A stretch of DNA of 64,000 nt, taken from a virus. The first letter of the stretch is position 1; each line of letters opens with the position of its first letter. Below, piece by piece: positions 17,601-24,706 of this stretch. The notes under the pieces were generated by a model. It saw only the letters and a program-made list of their open reading frames with translations. It was not told the DNA's origin and made no database searches. A program made the translations under genes and the position numbers. The stretch is from the IMG/VR virus record IMGVR_UViG_3300036772_000211, positions 1 to 64,000 of that record; one strand, 5' to 3'.

Positions 17601-18447
17601 TGCCGAAGAAGATGTCGTGCTCGCTGCATTGGAACGCCGAGCGGGCCACGACGAAGTCGCCCGAGAAGCCGGCCTGGTAGGTGGTGTTGCAGACGCCGTG
17701 ATTGGGGCCGATGAACTGGCAGTCCCAGATCCAGTTATCCAGACTGTTGAAGTTGTAGGTCATGATGCCGACCACGTCGGGGTTGGTGTTCCCCGTGATC
17801 GGGTTCTTGCTGCCGTAGGGGTTCTGCGCGTAGTTGAAATAGCAGCGCATGATCGACGTCTCGGACGCGCCGAAGCCGTAGACGCCGAGCATCAGGCCCG
17901 CGGTTTCGGACTGGGGACCGCTCTGATTAGAGACGCCGAGCAGGTTGACGAAGCCGAGATCTTCGTAGCGGTTGCCGGTCGGAAAGTACTGATTGTCAGG
18001 TGTCGGCGCGCCGTCGATCGAGTGGTACGCATCCATGACCCCAACGTTGGCGATGCCGGCGCCGTCGAAGGTCAGCCGCGCCAGCCGCAACTGGGTGACC
18101 CCATTGTGGACGAGCATGATCGCGTCATTGGTCGCGCCGCTACTGTTGGGCGGCGGGCCAACCCACTGGATGACCGTGTCGTCTCTGGAGTGGCCGACGA
18201 TCATCGGGCCGATCAGCCCTTGCCCCACGGGTCGATACGCCGCGTCACCATAGCCGGTGCCCATACCCAGCGTGGCGTTCTGGTAGTAGCGGCCCGGGTT
18301 CACGTAGTACGCGCTGGGGAAGCCGGGTCGGGAGATGTTGGAGCACATCGCCTGCAGCGCCGCGGTGTCGGTCGCGCCGCTGGTGTCACCGCTGGGGCGG
18401 ACCTGGCCCCAGCTGGGAAACAGGTGCCCGTGGAACTCTTCCAGCAT
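14641..18447 (-). CDS. Large multidomain tail spike (beta-helix, Ig-like, lectin-like), 1268 aa
   Basis: Residues ~20-380 and ~400-720 are two beta-helix regions (repeated short strands, Asn/Gly turns). A beta-sandwich covers ~770-910, a short Trp-rich carbohydrate-binding-like module (WRGVYSLTNTYAPGDSVDFF) ~927-960, a bacterial Ig-like (Big_2) domain ~978-1062, and a concanavalin/LamG-like domain ~1070-1268. It probably binds or cuts surface glycans of the host. It is on the strand opposite other virion genes and convergent with the secretion-like cassette (16-bp gap). The ATG lies inside a perfect inverted repeat. Confidence 0.75.
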   Translation of the reverse strand: MLEEFHGHLFPSWGQVRPSGDTSGATDTAALQAMCSNISRPGFPSAYYVNPGRYYQNATLGMGTGYGDAAYRPVGQGLIGPMIVGHSRDDTVIQWVGPPPNSSGATNDAIMLVHNGVTQLRLARLTFDGAGIANVGVMDAYHSIDGAPTPDNQYFPTGNRYEDLGFVNLLGVSNQSGPQSETAGLMLGVYGFGASETSIMRCYFNYAQNPYGSKNPITGNTNPDVVGIMTYNFNSLDNWIWDCQFIGPNHGVCNTTYQAGFSGDFVVARSAFQCSEHDIFFGNLGANMSSRWNYSAPGAWRHVEAQAIGNFIASFTVQGCNIGGKAAEIIQLSNAGPIIMVDNLVGAHGTGGAVAIIAECPYSGDNSSGEQVGINNTYADGSPYFASAFTRTHSISDTFSIAWSDPGFPARPAEPPVVTRTIWDNQSSGGSIQSAINSAQPFDVIHIGAGQIGVSQTIQVPANFPLFFEGDSQYATNLVWSGSGTGPVFMLNLPSQVIFRNMQVQGASIADCFGTSGPNGGGGVIHIDGFANSQAAQVGGILANNLGGIRVDVINSSVSLNEQDGWPGTTGVYGISSENGSTVHVIFGTTGNGNGPFYRCYSGGTIACANIYAENSSRTSNLIAGGGNGTFSLDGGRIVGGAVNVDFSSFSGPSTISNYWLGESCPNVSIKVGNNQLLLGASFGSQAFPGPNPPYVIGGATQYAILNPRQQVDNSGQTTQIAEVSAGVSDQNAYVTSHLAPLRGIKPIDMQANPPANYTQIQFINVTTYNERLSFNLQATGGVVNPALSGNATGQGKASATLSVTGSAVRPRKAIQLMGQWQQSVAASIEFAMVSSSDHISALTGASPTLQISKAGGSFAAPAGTVSEVGGGWYIFHATAVDTNTLGDLAINVTATGGDPTALKEQIVAFNPNATTLGGISPGPYTVNWRGVYSLTNTYAPGDSVDFFGKQYICHTAAAAGVLPTDMSKFVPQDLVGEVVSMTIAPVSWPYPGKTGQLQIQGLFSDDTIRLGLNAYAVWSTSDATKVTVDQLGNYSCLAIGAATITAKLQGVSTTLVITVAHPMFGDGFAGEAVTFPLWGNHFTIDTGSTQTILTGTTPSADNVYAEMSVPPLGGAQAAIDTPGLAPISKIFRFSTVFRLSAWNVTGGACQIIQLVDGSGHGTEIYDFNGAWTIGVSAADGTFLQASLTFQSFAVGTWYQIDLLQDNSGAKSVYRVYVAGVLDTTLNDTTTGTPWQVTGGRLGPAMNPSQPGAGTCTVDYDWAEAYDN

Positions 18448-18475
18448 GCCTGACTGCTATTGTCAGGCATGCTGG
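18441..18475. repeat. Perfect 14-bp inverted repeat over the spike start codon
   Basis: CCAGCATGCCTGAC (18441-18454) and GTCAGGCATGCTGG (18462-18475) are exact inverted copies with a 7-base loop. The spike ATG (18447-18445) is within the left arm, so the hairpin would hide the start codon in mRNA. The arm also contains GTCAGGCATGC, which recurs at 57651-57661 and in variants near 38.3 and 40.5 kb, so an operator role is equally possible. Confidence 0.65.
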
Positions 18476-18511
18476 ACTGAGAGGGCTACCCCGAGCTAAT
18501 TCGCCTTATCG

Positions 18512-18682
18512 TTACCAAACTGCGGTGTGGGCCGCGTACGCATGATTCACTTCGCGCTCGTATTCGCCCTGCGCGTAGTGCTGCTGGCAGTAATCCTCGT
18601 CTAGCAGGCGGCGTTCGCATCGCTTTCCGTCCTGCCTGATTCCGTGGCACTGCTCAGTCTCGTCGTGTTGATCGTTTGGCAT
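18512..18682 (-). CDS. Small Cys/His zinc-binding protein, 56 aa
   Basis: ATG at 18682. Motif CHGIRQDGKRC (C-x9-C) followed by DYCQQH gives a Cys3-His cluster of the type seen in short phage zinc proteins. Last gene of the leftward early chain; 18 bp separate it from the upstream gene. Function unknown. Confidence 0.55.
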   Translation of the reverse strand: MPNDQHDETEQCHGIRQDGKRCERRLLDEDYCQQHYAQGEYEREVNHAYAAHTAVW

Positions 18683-18700
18683 ATCTAACTCGCTCTATCT

Positions 18701-18964
18701 CTACCCAAGGGCTTCCAGTGCCCGAACTAACGAATCGACCTGAGTCGTGTTGAGCAGCACTCGGCACACGTCAACGATTGGGGCACCATCATTTCGATGT
18801 GCTGACCCTCGAAGACAAGCAAGCACTGATTGAGACGATTCTGCTACCGCCCGCAGCCGCTCGATCTCAGCGCGAAGGTCGCGCTCACGCTTGTCAGCAT
18901 CGGCAACGTTCACTGCGTTTCTAACAGCCAGCATGTGCCAGTATTCCGCGTCACTCTCGGTCAT
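18701..18964 (-). CDS. Small helical protein, 87 aa
   Basis: ATG at 18964 chosen because it overlaps the upstream stop (ATGA). Mostly helical, with a coiled-coil-like stretch (KRERDLRAEIERLRAVAE, residues ~24-42). No family recognised; part of the overlapping early gene chain. Confidence 0.55.
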   Translation of the reverse strand: MTESDAEYWHMLAVRNAVNVADADKRERDLRAEIERLRAVAESSQSVLACLRGSAHRNDGAPIVDVCRVLLNTTQVDSLVRALEALG

Positions 18965-19116
18965 GGGCGCTTGCCGGGGTGGCCCAAATGCCAGGCATGA
19001 CAAAGCTCACAGAGGTACGCGCGCATGACGGCAGCCGAGCCTCGATGCCAGGCTAACGCTTTGCGCGCGGCCTGCTTGGACGTGTAACGAATCTTGTCCT
19101 GGCATGGTGTGTTCAC
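18961..19116 (-). CDS. Small zinc-ribbon-like protein, 51 aa
   Basis: GTG start overlaps the previous stop (GTGA). Basic N-terminal half (YTSKQAARKALAW), then a YLCELCHAWHLGH motif, a compact C-x2-C-x3-H-x3-H site typical of small phage proteins. The function of such proteins is unknown. Confidence 0.6.
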   Translation of the reverse strand: MNTPCQDKIRYTSKQAARKALAWHRGSAAVMRAYLCELCHAWHLGHPGKRP

Positions 19117-19358
19117 CGCTTGCTCCTTGTGTAGCGCCGCTTGGGCGCGATGTCGCTGTAGGTGATCGGGGTGTAAGCCGCGGCACCGCCAAGCTTCTCC
19201 TGCTCGGGGCAGCGCCGCCCGTGCTCCAGGCAGGACTGGCAGCCGTCGACGGGGCAGATGTGCTCGGAGTGCTGCTCGGGCTCCCAGTCGGGCTGGAGCC
19301 GCGAGGCAGGGAAGCTCTCGCGGCAGCCGCACGTATAGATCAGGACTAGCTCAGGCAC
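19113..19358 (-). CDS. Cys-rich small protein, 81 aa
   Basis: GTG start, 8-bp overlap with the upstream gene. Contains CGC, CPVDGCQSC and RRCPEQ, a likely two-metal or knuckle arrangement. Basic C terminus (KRRYTRSKR). Probably nucleic-acid- or protein-binding; not identified. Confidence 0.5.
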   Translation of the reverse strand: MPELVLIYTCGCRESFPASRLQPDWEPEQHSEHICPVDGCQSCLEHGRRCPEQEKLGGAAAYTPITYSDIAPKRRYTRSKR

Positions 19359-19632
19359 GCGCGTCGGGCCACTCCTGAACCTCTGACCAGTGGCCCAGGT
19401 TGCGCGCCACCCGCGCGGCCTGCAGGTTGAGCAGGACCGGCGGGTAGTTGCGGTACAGACCGCTGAGCAGAAGCTCTAGCGCCTTCACCAGGCGCACGCG
19501 CGCGGCCAGCTTGGGCGGCAGCGCATCGATCGCAGACTGCTCCTGCAGCACGCGGCTGGCAATCGCATCGAGCGCGCCGTGGAAGTCTGACTCGGGATCG
19601 GGGATCTCTGACTGCTTCGTGTTCTTACTCAT
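19351..19632 (-). CDS. Small helical protein of unknown function, 93 aa
   Basis: ATG at 19632. Predicted all-helical with an acidic N terminus and no Cys motif. Followed by overlapping genes downstream; a 36-bp gap lies upstream. No family recognised. Confidence 0.55.
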   Translation of the reverse strand: MSKNTKQSEIPDPESDFHGALDAIASRVLQEQSAIDALPPKLAARVRLVKALELLLSGLYRNYPPVLLNLQAARVARNLGHWSEVQEWPDARA

Positions 19633-19668
19633 GAATGACTAATAGCCTCGGAAGGGTGAAAGCGGAAA

Positions 19669-20010
19669 TCAATCGATGTCGCCCTGCGCGGTCAGCTGGT
19701 TACGCAGCAACACCGCACGAGCCTTCAGGTCGACGTCGGCGACGATGGCCTCGTAGTCGCGTGTCCAGTCACCCATGTCGAGCAGCTTGCGCGTAGCCTC
19801 GATGGCTACGTTCTGCCCGTGGATGTCGCGGATGACCGCCCAGCCGCTGGCGACGTGGGTGATCGTCCAGTGGCCGCGGGCTTCGTCCATCGCTGGCGTG
19901 ATGGCCAGCCCGCTGCGCATCCACGGCGTCTGCGCCATGTCGTAGCCGCGTACGCCACGCTTCTCCCAGGCGATGCGCACCAGTGGGCGTTTTCTCAGCG
20001 GGACACTCAT
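19669..20010 (-). CDS. Hypothetical early protein, 113 aa
   Basis: ATG overlaps the upstream stop (ATGA at 20010-20007). The middle (HWTITHVASGWAVIRDI) looks like a small beta sheet; the C-terminal half is helical. Resembles short phage proteins that describe no known enzyme. Function unknown. Confidence 0.55.
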   Translation of the reverse strand: MSVPLRKRPLVRIAWEKRGVRGYDMAQTPWMRSGLAITPAMDEARGHWTITHVASGWAVIRDIHGQNVAIEATRKLLDMGDWTRDYEAIVADVDLKARAVLLRNQLTAQGDID

Positions 20011-20309
20011 GACTCGTCCTCCGTCTCACCTGGCCACAGGTCGCCGCAGCTGAGTGCCTGGCAGCGGCACATCGGGCACTCTTCGATGTCGCAGCCAGGG
20101 TGGTGCAGCTGGTCGAGGCCAACACCACAGTCGTGGCACGTGCGGCCGCTGGCGATGATGCCCGGTCGCCAGGGGTCGCCTGGCACCGTACGGCCGAAGC
20201 GGTCCACGTCGAAGCGCTGCTCCTGGCCGTACGGGATGCGCTCGATACCCTCCCACGGCGTGCAGGCGTTCCGCGACAACATCTCCTGGCCGCAGTGCTC
20301 GCAGATCAC
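20007..20309 (-). CDS. Zinc-ribbon protein with three Cys clusters, 100 aa
   Basis: GTG start coupled to the upstream stop. Cys clusters: CEHCG at the N terminus, CHDCG near residue 58, and CDIEECPMCRC near 73. Likely binds two zinc ions. Such proteins are common in phage early regions; partner unknown. Confidence 0.6.
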   Translation of the reverse strand: MICEHCGQEMLSRNACTPWEGIERIPYGQEQRFDVDRFGRTVPGDPWRPGIIASGRTCHDCGVGLDQLHHPGCDIEECPMCRCQALSCGDLWPGETEDES

Positions 20310-20830
20310 GACTTCGCCTCGCGAACGCCGACCACCTTGCGGACCTTGGGGTCGGTCTTGGCACGGTGGATCGCCTCCTCCAGGGACACGGCGTACAGGG
20401 TGATCGTGGTCGTGGTGACTATCTCTACCTCGACGTCGTACGCGGGTAGCTGCGCGCCCACGCGCTCGGCGCTGACCACGGTGCTGTACTTGTCGACCGT
20501 GTACTTGACGCCTCCGTTAGCAGGCCGGTCCTGTGGCTTCAGTGCGTTCGGAACGGGGCCGCTGGCAGCGGCCACAGCGCGCGCCAGGTTGGGCTGGGCC
20601 GGGGGGACTGGTGTGCTCACGGGGGCCTCCTGGGGCTTCTCAGTGGCCTTTGCGCGGGGATGCAATGTGGCGATACCGCGGGACCGCATCCAGCCGTAGA
20701 GTGTGCCGATCGAAACGCCATACGCACGGCAGATCTCATCTGACCGAGTGCCGCACTGGTACAGCGAGATCGCCTCATCGACCTGAGCGGCGGTAACCTT
20801 GCGTAGCCCGTGCCCTGGCTTAGCTGTCAT
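20306..20830 (-). CDS. Helix-turn-helix DNA-binding protein, 174 aa
   Basis: ATG at 20830 overlaps the preceding stop (TGATG). Residues ~10-50 form a resolvase/transposase-type HTH (AISLYQCGTRSDEICRAYGVSIGTLYGWMRSRG). A Pro/Ala-rich linker follows, then a small domain (~110-174) with DVEVEIVTTTTITLYAVSLEEA. Probably an early regulator or DNA-structure protein. No catalytic recombinase residues seen. Confidence 0.6.
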   Translation of the reverse strand: MTAKPGHGLRKVTAAQVDEAISLYQCGTRSDEICRAYGVSIGTLYGWMRSRGIATLHPRAKATEKPQEAPVSTPVPPAQPNLARAVAAASGPVPNALKPQDRPANGGVKYTVDKYSTVVSAERVGAQLPAYDVEVEIVTTTTITLYAVSLEEAIHRAKTDPKVRKVVGVREAKS

Positions 20831-20997
20831 CACTTCTCCTCCTTCGGGTAGTCGGTAAAAAACCCGGCCTCGATGGCCTTGCGGTAGTTGTCCAGACGGA
20901 TGGTGTCGAGTCCTAGCTGTTCGGCGATCGCCCAGACGTTCAGTCGCCATACCCTGGGCGGGATGCCTTCGGTCCTGACTGGAAGTTCGAGTAACAT
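20830..20997 (-). CDS. Small protein, possible excisionase-type DNA-binding fold, 55 aa
   Basis: ATG at 20997 is preceded by AGGAG with 8-bp spacing, one of the clearer Shine-Dalgarno sites in the leftward region. The sequence WRLNVWAIAEQLGLDTIRLDNYRKAIEAG looks like a short winged or HTH-type helix pair. It begins the downstream chain after a hairpin at 21042-21072. Function uncertain. Confidence 0.5.
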   Translation of the reverse strand: MLLELPVRTEGIPPRVWRLNVWAIAEQLGLDTIRLDNYRKAIEAGFFTDYPKEEK

Positions 20998-21041
20998 TGG
21001 AATGACTCCTCTCGCACCACGGTGGGGTCGAATCGAATAGA

Positions 21042-21072
21042 GGGGCGGGGTTGATGCAGTTGGCCCCGCCCC
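21042..21072 (-). terminator. GC-rich hairpin downstream of the DUF932-like operon
   Basis: GGGGCGGGG (21042-21050) and CCCCGCCCC (21064-21072) are perfect inverted copies with a 13-base loop, 10 bp after the stop of the 37-codon gene. There is no strong U-run, so it may be a pause or attenuation point between the operon ending at 21082 and the chain starting at 20997. Confidence 0.5.
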
Positions 21073-21081
21073 TTCGGTTGT

Positions 21082-21195
21082 CTAGCGGCAGTTCTGCCCG
21101 AGCTTCTTGCCGCGTGGGCAACGGTGCTGCCCCTGTCGAATCAAGTGGCCACGAGCGCCGTGCTTCGGGCATGGCACCGATTCACGCTTGTTCAT
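21082..21195 (-). CDS. Tiny basic Cys-containing protein, 37 aa
   Basis: ATG overlaps the DUF932-like stop (TGATG). Basic, with CPKHG near residue 9 and two more Cys (HRCPRG, QNCR), a possible Cys3-His metal site. Below usual gene-finding limits; supported by coupling and the hairpin just after it. Confidence 0.5.
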   Translation of the reverse strand: MNKRESVPCPKHGARGHLIRQGQHRCPRGKKLGQNCR

Positions 21196-22289
21196 CAGTC
21201 CTGACCTTTGCCTGCGTAGCTCAGGAGGCCGCTCCAGCGTTTTTCCGCGTCCAGGCGCGCGTCCTGATGCCCTACCGACCGCGCGGCAGCCGTGCCGCCG
21301 TTGATCAGATCCCAGAGGTTGCTGGGGTTGCCGCTGCTGCCGGTGTCACCACCCTGCGCGGCCAGCTGCATCGCGACCTTCGACTCGAAGGTGCCGAAGC
21401 CTTTGCGCGCCAGCCACTTCTCGACGTCGCTGACGGTCTTGCCGACGTAGGTTTCCTTGGCCGACTTGATGGCCGTCACGATCGGCTCGGGGCTGCCCTC
21501 TGCAAGCGCCTTGAGCGCTGGCTGGGCCTCTTCGATGAAGCGGTCGGGCGCCAGGCTGGTATGGCGGATGCGAAGCTCTTCGATGTCGCGAGCGCCCCAG
21601 ATGATGCGGTTGCAACAGACGTAGCTGTAGATGAAGCTGTTCAGACCGAAGGTCCGATCGCCGACTTCGCTGTTCCACGTGTAGAACCCGCGGAAGTAGG
21701 TCTGCCCGTCGATGTCGATGGGGCGCGTCTCGTCTACCAGAAACGCGAACATGTCGTGGTCGCTGGCGTACAGCGTGGTGTTCGCCTTCGTGACGGTGAA
21801 CCCCTCGGTGCGGTTGAACTCGGACGGGACCGTCCAGATGTTCCCCGAGCGTTCGTTCATCTGACGCACGGCCGCGACGATCTGCGAGTCCCAGATCCGC
21901 CCGTAATTGGGGCCGGTGGTGGCGCGCATCACCTCGGGCGTGTACAGGAACTTGCGGTCTTCGACGTCACCGCGAAACTTCATGCCGAACTCCAGCAGGT
22001 CGGCTGCCATCGGCGCGGGAAGCTCGCGCAGGTAGCTGGCGGGGGTCTTCGTGCGAGCGGCCATCTGGCCGAAGCTGTAGTGGGTCAGCTTGAGCGGGTC
22101 AGCGCCCACGCCGCGAACGACGATCTCGTCGTCAACCACGCCAGCTTCCAGGCTGCGCGTGCTCATCACCGCGGAGGTCGACATCTCGCGGCTGTAGTTG
22201 GTGGCGTCCTGTAGCGCGTCCAGGGAGTCGAAGCGCTGGTCGTCTGGGCGGCTGGCCCACTGTGCAGAAGCGGCGTAAATGTTCGTCAT
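21195..22289 (-). CDS. DUF932-like protein, 364 aa
   Basis: ATG at 22289, with GAGG 11 bp upstream. The order of conserved blocks (LTHYSFGQMAARTKTPASYL, YGRIWDSQIVAAV, ASDHDMFAFLVDE, FIYSYVCCNRIIWG) matches DUF932 proteins found in phages and plasmids, some near DNA maintenance genes. Biochemical role unknown. It is the second gene of an operon driven by the leaderless promoter at 22626-22654. Confidence 0.7.
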   Translation of the reverse strand: MTNIYAASAQWASRPDDQRFDSLDALQDATNYSREMSTSAVMSTRSLEAGVVDDEIVVRGVGADPLKLTHYSFGQMAARTKTPASYLRELPAPMAADLLEFGMKFRGDVEDRKFLYTPEVMRATTGPNYGRIWDSQIVAAVRQMNERSGNIWTVPSEFNRTEGFTVTKANTTLYASDHDMFAFLVDETRPIDIDGQTYFRGFYTWNSEVGDRTFGLNSFIYSYVCCNRIIWGARDIEELRIRHTSLAPDRFIEEAQPALKALAEGSPEPIVTAIKSAKETYVGKTVSDVEKWLARKGFGTFESKVAMQLAAQGGDTGSSGNPSNLWDLINGGTAAARSVGHQDARLDAEKRWSGLLSYAGKGQD

Positions 22290-22330
22290 GTCAGGTAGTG
22301 CCTCTCGGTCTTGAATGAATGGGCGGCTGA

Positions 22331-22618
22331 TCAGTTGGAGTGGGAAGCTTCCCACTCCGCGAATCGGGAAGCGAAGCTAGCGACTGCATCACGCCAGCCT
22401 TGCTCGAACTCTGTGCCCGCGACCTCGGCGATGCGACCCTCGCCAGCTTCGATAGCCTGCCGACCGATCTCGCGTCGGTCGGCGATTACGTTGGCGAAAT
22501 TCCCCAGACAAGCCTTGCGGCCGAAGTCTGTCCTGAGCGATTCAAACAATTCCTGGTTGCTGATGGCGCGCGCCTGGCGGGCGCGGGCGAAACGGCGAGC
22601 GGTGCTGTTCTTGTTCAT
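22331..22618 (-). CDS. Hypothetical early protein, first gene of leaderless operon, 95 aa
   Basis: The ATG at 22618 is chosen because a sigma70-type -10 box ends 7 bp before it, so the transcript should start at or one base before the ATG. Longer upstream readings run through the promoter. The protein is basic at the N terminus (NKNSTARRFARARQARAIS) and helical; probably nucleic-acid-binding. Not recognised. Confidence 0.6.
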   Translation of the reverse strand: MNKNSTARRFARARQARAISNQELFESLRTDFGRKACLGNFANVIADRREIGRQAIEAGEGRIAEVAGTEFEQGWRDAVASFASRFAEWEASHSN

Positions 22619-22625
22619 CACGTCT

Positions 22626-22666
22626 AATGTACTCCATACGTGCATGACTGTCAATAGGGTGCATGC
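22626..22666 (-). promoter_or_regulatory. Leaderless promoter with GCATG(C) operator sites
   Basis: TTGACA (22654-22649), 17-bp spacer, TACATT (22631-22626), then 7 bp to the ATG. The spacer contains GTCATGCACG, and a GCATGC (22661-22666) lies exactly 6 bp upstream of the -35 box. The same layout occurs at 23.3 and 24.7 kb. There is no Shine-Dalgarno. Confidence 0.75.
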
Positions 22667-22674
22667 CTGCAATA

Positions 22675-22893
22675 CTAGGTGCCGGCACGCAGGCTGAGTG
22701 ATTCGACCCAGCACCCTCTCCCGCTAGCAACGATCACGTTCGCGGTGAAGTAGCCGTTCTGGTAGCCCCAGAGTCGCCAGTGGCCGGCATGACGGTCCCA
22801 CGTGTCGACGCGATAGCCTCGCTTGCCCGACGTATAGACCAAGCGAAAGAGGCGGGCTGGCGGGCCGTGGACGGCATAGAGTTCATTGCTCAT
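22675..22893 (-). CDS. Hypothetical early protein, 72 aa
   Basis: ATG overlaps the upstream stop (ATGA). Aromatic and Gly-rich, likely a small beta-sheet protein (RVDTWDRHAGHWRLWGYQNG). Last gene of the operon starting at 23251. Confidence 0.55.
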   Translation of the reverse strand: MSNELYAVHGPPARLFRLVYTSGKRGYRVDTWDRHAGHWRLWGYQNGYFTANVIVASGRGCWVESLSLRAGT

Positions 22894-23045
22894 CGTGGTG
22901 CCTCCTGGCGGATCTTGGCGCGGTCGCGGCTGGCAGCCAGCCGATCGAGGGTGAGCAGGAACGCGCGGCTCGTGGTTGGCGTGTGGCGAGCCTTCGAGCG
23001 GCGTTGCTCGCGCCGCTCGCTCTTGAACTGGGGTGCTCGGCTCAC
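22890..23045 (-). CDS. Small highly basic protein, 51 aa
   Basis: GTG start overlaps the upstream stop (GTGA). Very Arg/Lys-rich (RREQRRSKARHTPTTSR), probably DNA- or RNA-binding. Overlaps both neighbours by 4 bp. Confidence 0.5.
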   Translation of the reverse strand: MSRAPQFKSERREQRRSKARHTPTTSRAFLLTLDRLAASRDRAKIRQEAPR

Positions 23046-23251
23046 CGCATCACCTTGCGCAGCGAGGCTGGCAAACGGTACTGCTGACCGCACGCCATGC
23101 AGTCCACCACCTGGCCGATCTGCTCGGGCTTGAAGTTATGCATCGAGAGCAGCTGGCTGCCGTCCTCGGTGCCGTCGTAGCTCTCGCCGCAGGTCGGGCA
23201 GTTGGCGTACATGGCGGCGATCTCTGTTCTGGCGCTCGGGATGCTTGGCAT
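23042..23251 (-). CDS. Zinc-ribbon protein, first gene of leaderless operon, 69 aa
   Basis: ATG 23251 lies 6 bp after the -10 box, so it is read from a leaderless mRNA. CPTCG near residue 18 and CMACG near 51 form a four-Cys zinc ribbon. Role unknown; likely nucleic-acid or polymerase contact. Confidence 0.65.
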   Translation of the reverse strand: MPSIPSARTEIAAMYANCPTCGESYDGTEDGSQLLSMHNFKPEQIGQVVDCMACGQQYRLPASLRKVMR

Positions 23252-23257
23252 GTATCC

Positions 23258-23298
23258 AAGATATAGCATGCGCGCATGCTTGTCAATACCCTGCATGC
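23258..23298 (-). promoter_or_regulatory. Leaderless promoter with 16-bp palindromic operator
   Basis: TTGACA (23286-23281), 17-bp spacer, TATCTT (23263-23258), 6 bp to the ATG. The spacer holds the perfect palindrome AGCATGCGCGCATGCT. A further GCATGC (23293-23298) begins 6 bp upstream of the -35 box. A repressor bound here would cover RNA polymerase contacts on both sides of -35. Confidence 0.8.
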
Positions 23299-23303
23299 AC
23301 GAC

Positions 23304-23942
23304 TTACTCACCCGGCGCGATGCAGACAAGGAAGTACGAGTGCCGCTTCCTGGCATGAACCTGCTGCTTGATGCGGCCTGTCGACGGGTGGTCTGGCCTG
23401 ACGACGACGACCAGATCCTTGATGTACCAGCCGCCGCGCTGCAGATAGCCGATGAGTTCGGCGTGGGTGAGCCACTGCCGATGGTTGCTGACCTCGTCCT
23501 GGCATTTGAGGATCAGCACGCCGCTGGGCCTCAGCACGCGCTGTGCTTCGCGAATGCCACCCTCGTACAGCGCCAGCACTGCCGCGTGGTACTTGGGACC
23601 AGTGCCGTCTACGAACTGCTCGTCTGAGTAGCGTTCCCGAAAATCACCGTGGCTGATCGGCACTTGGTGTGCCTGGTTATGGAAGCCTGACATGTACGGC
23701 GGATCGAGCACGAGGCAGTCAACGCTGCCGCAGACGTACGGCAGCTGGCGGAAGTCGGTGCCGGTGCGGATGTCGGTGGCCAGGAGGTCGTACGTGCCTG
23801 GTGGCACCTGCTTCCAGAACGTGCCACGCCCATAGGTCACATCAGCCACGCGCGCGCCGCGCGGCACGTGCAGGTCGAGAATGCGCTTGAACACTGGCGC
23901 GTTGTGCGCCACGTACGCGGAGTACAGCGGCTCAGTGTTCAC
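23304..23942 (-). CDS. DNA methyltransferase (adenine-N6 or cytosine-N4 type), 212 aa
   Basis: The AdoMet site VADVTYGRGTFW (residues ~32-43) and catalytic DPPY (near 80) are clear, and a late ILKCQDEV strand fits the Rossmann fold. The target sequence cannot be read from the gene. No matching restriction enzyme is seen, so it is a solitary enzyme, likely for evading host restriction or marking DNA. It overlaps the upstream gene by 4 bp. Confidence 0.8.
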   Translation of the reverse strand: MNTEPLYSAYVAHNAPVFKRILDLHVPRGARVADVTYGRGTFWKQVPPGTYDLLATDIRTGTDFRQLPYVCGSVDCLVLDPPYMSGFHNQAHQVPISHGDFRERYSDEQFVDGTGPKYHAAVLALYEGGIREAQRVLRPSGVLILKCQDEVSNHRQWLTHAELIGYLQRGGWYIKDLVVVVRPDHPSTGRIKQQVHARKRHSYFLVCIAPGE

Positions 23943-24700
23943 TTCGTGAACCCCTTCCTCGCCAGCCAGGCGGCGATGTCGTAGTCGCGGCTGCCCTTGA
24001 ATACGACGCTCTCGGCGCCGTTGTCGTACGCGACCTCCGCGGCGTTGTCCTGGGCAACGGTGGGCATGACTGGCGCGTCTTGTCGGTCCTGACTGACTGG
24101 GGCTGCCATCAGGTCGGCAGCCGTGGTGCCCTCGGGGAAGCGGAGGATGCAGACGGGGCCGATGCCGCGCGCCACGCTGTCAGCTGCCTTGAGGCGGCGA
24201 CCGCACCAGGCGCAGATGCCGTACAGTGTGCTGAAGCGGAGCGCTTCGTCGCGGCTCATCTTGCGGCCTTCGCTCAGAGCGACCGACTTCAGCTGCGGCG
24301 CGTACTGGTAGTCGCCCTGGCTGCGGTTGTTCTTGAGGGTTTCGGGGTCGATCTCCTCTGTCAGGCGGTAGCCCGAGATGTGCTGCCAAGCCATCGCGTA
24401 GCTGCCGGTCTTCTCAGCATTGGTCTTGATCCGGACGATGTCGCTGCTCGGGAGGACGTACACGCCGCACTCGGCCAGCATGGTCTGGAAAGCCATCCAG
24501 GCGTCGTAGCTGGCGTCGTCGGCGTCGCGGCTGGCCGCCACCATCACTGGCTGGTAACCGCTGCGCTGCTCGAAGTGAGCCGTGGTCGGGCAGACGAGGT
24601 GGGTGGCTGGATTGCCCTTCGTCCACTCGACGTTCTCGCGAGGCTGGATGCGGATGCTGCAGTTCGGGCAGACGCTGGAGAACTTCGCTTCGATGACCAT
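23939..24700 (-). CDS. Zinc protein with DUF6011-like domain, 253 aa
   Basis: ATG 24700 follows the -10 box by 6 bp (leaderless). N-terminal CPNCS...C zinc site, a helical middle, then CAWCGRRLKAADSVARGIGP-x-C (near residues 165-188), the hallmark of DUF6011-type domains in phage proteins. A C-terminal Pro-rich stretch is followed by DYDIAAWLARKG. Function unknown; cotranscribed with the methyltransferase. Confidence 0.65.
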   Translation of the reverse strand: MVIEAKFSSVCPNCSIRIQPRENVEWTKGNPATHLVCPTTAHFEQRSGYQPVMVAASRDADDASYDAWMAFQTMLAECGVYVLPSSDIVRIKTNAEKTGSYAMAWQHISGYRLTEEIDPETLKNNRSQGDYQYAPQLKSVALSEGRKMSRDEALRFSTLYGICAWCGRRLKAADSVARGIGPVCILRFPEGTTAADLMAAPVSQDRQDAPVMPTVAQDNAAEVAYDNGAESVVFKGSRDYDIAAWLARKGFTK

Positions 24701-24706
24701 GTACGT

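Noticed and set aside
15097-18453. Long rightward ORFs (15097-16275, 17269-18453) across the spike gene
   Set aside because: They are shadows in a GC-rich gene: Arg/Val/Ala/Gly-rich, no domain pattern, and antisense to a protein with clear domains.
14641-18475. Invertible DNA segment carrying the spike
   Set aside because: The perfect repeat at 18441-18475 has no matching inverted copy near 14.6 kb, and no invertase gene is adjacent.
18961-19332. 123-codon leftward ORF
   Set aside because: Upstream two thirds lie in the frame shadow of the 19113-19358 gene; only the last 51 codons with the GTG start at 19116 are coupled and carry the Cys/His motif.
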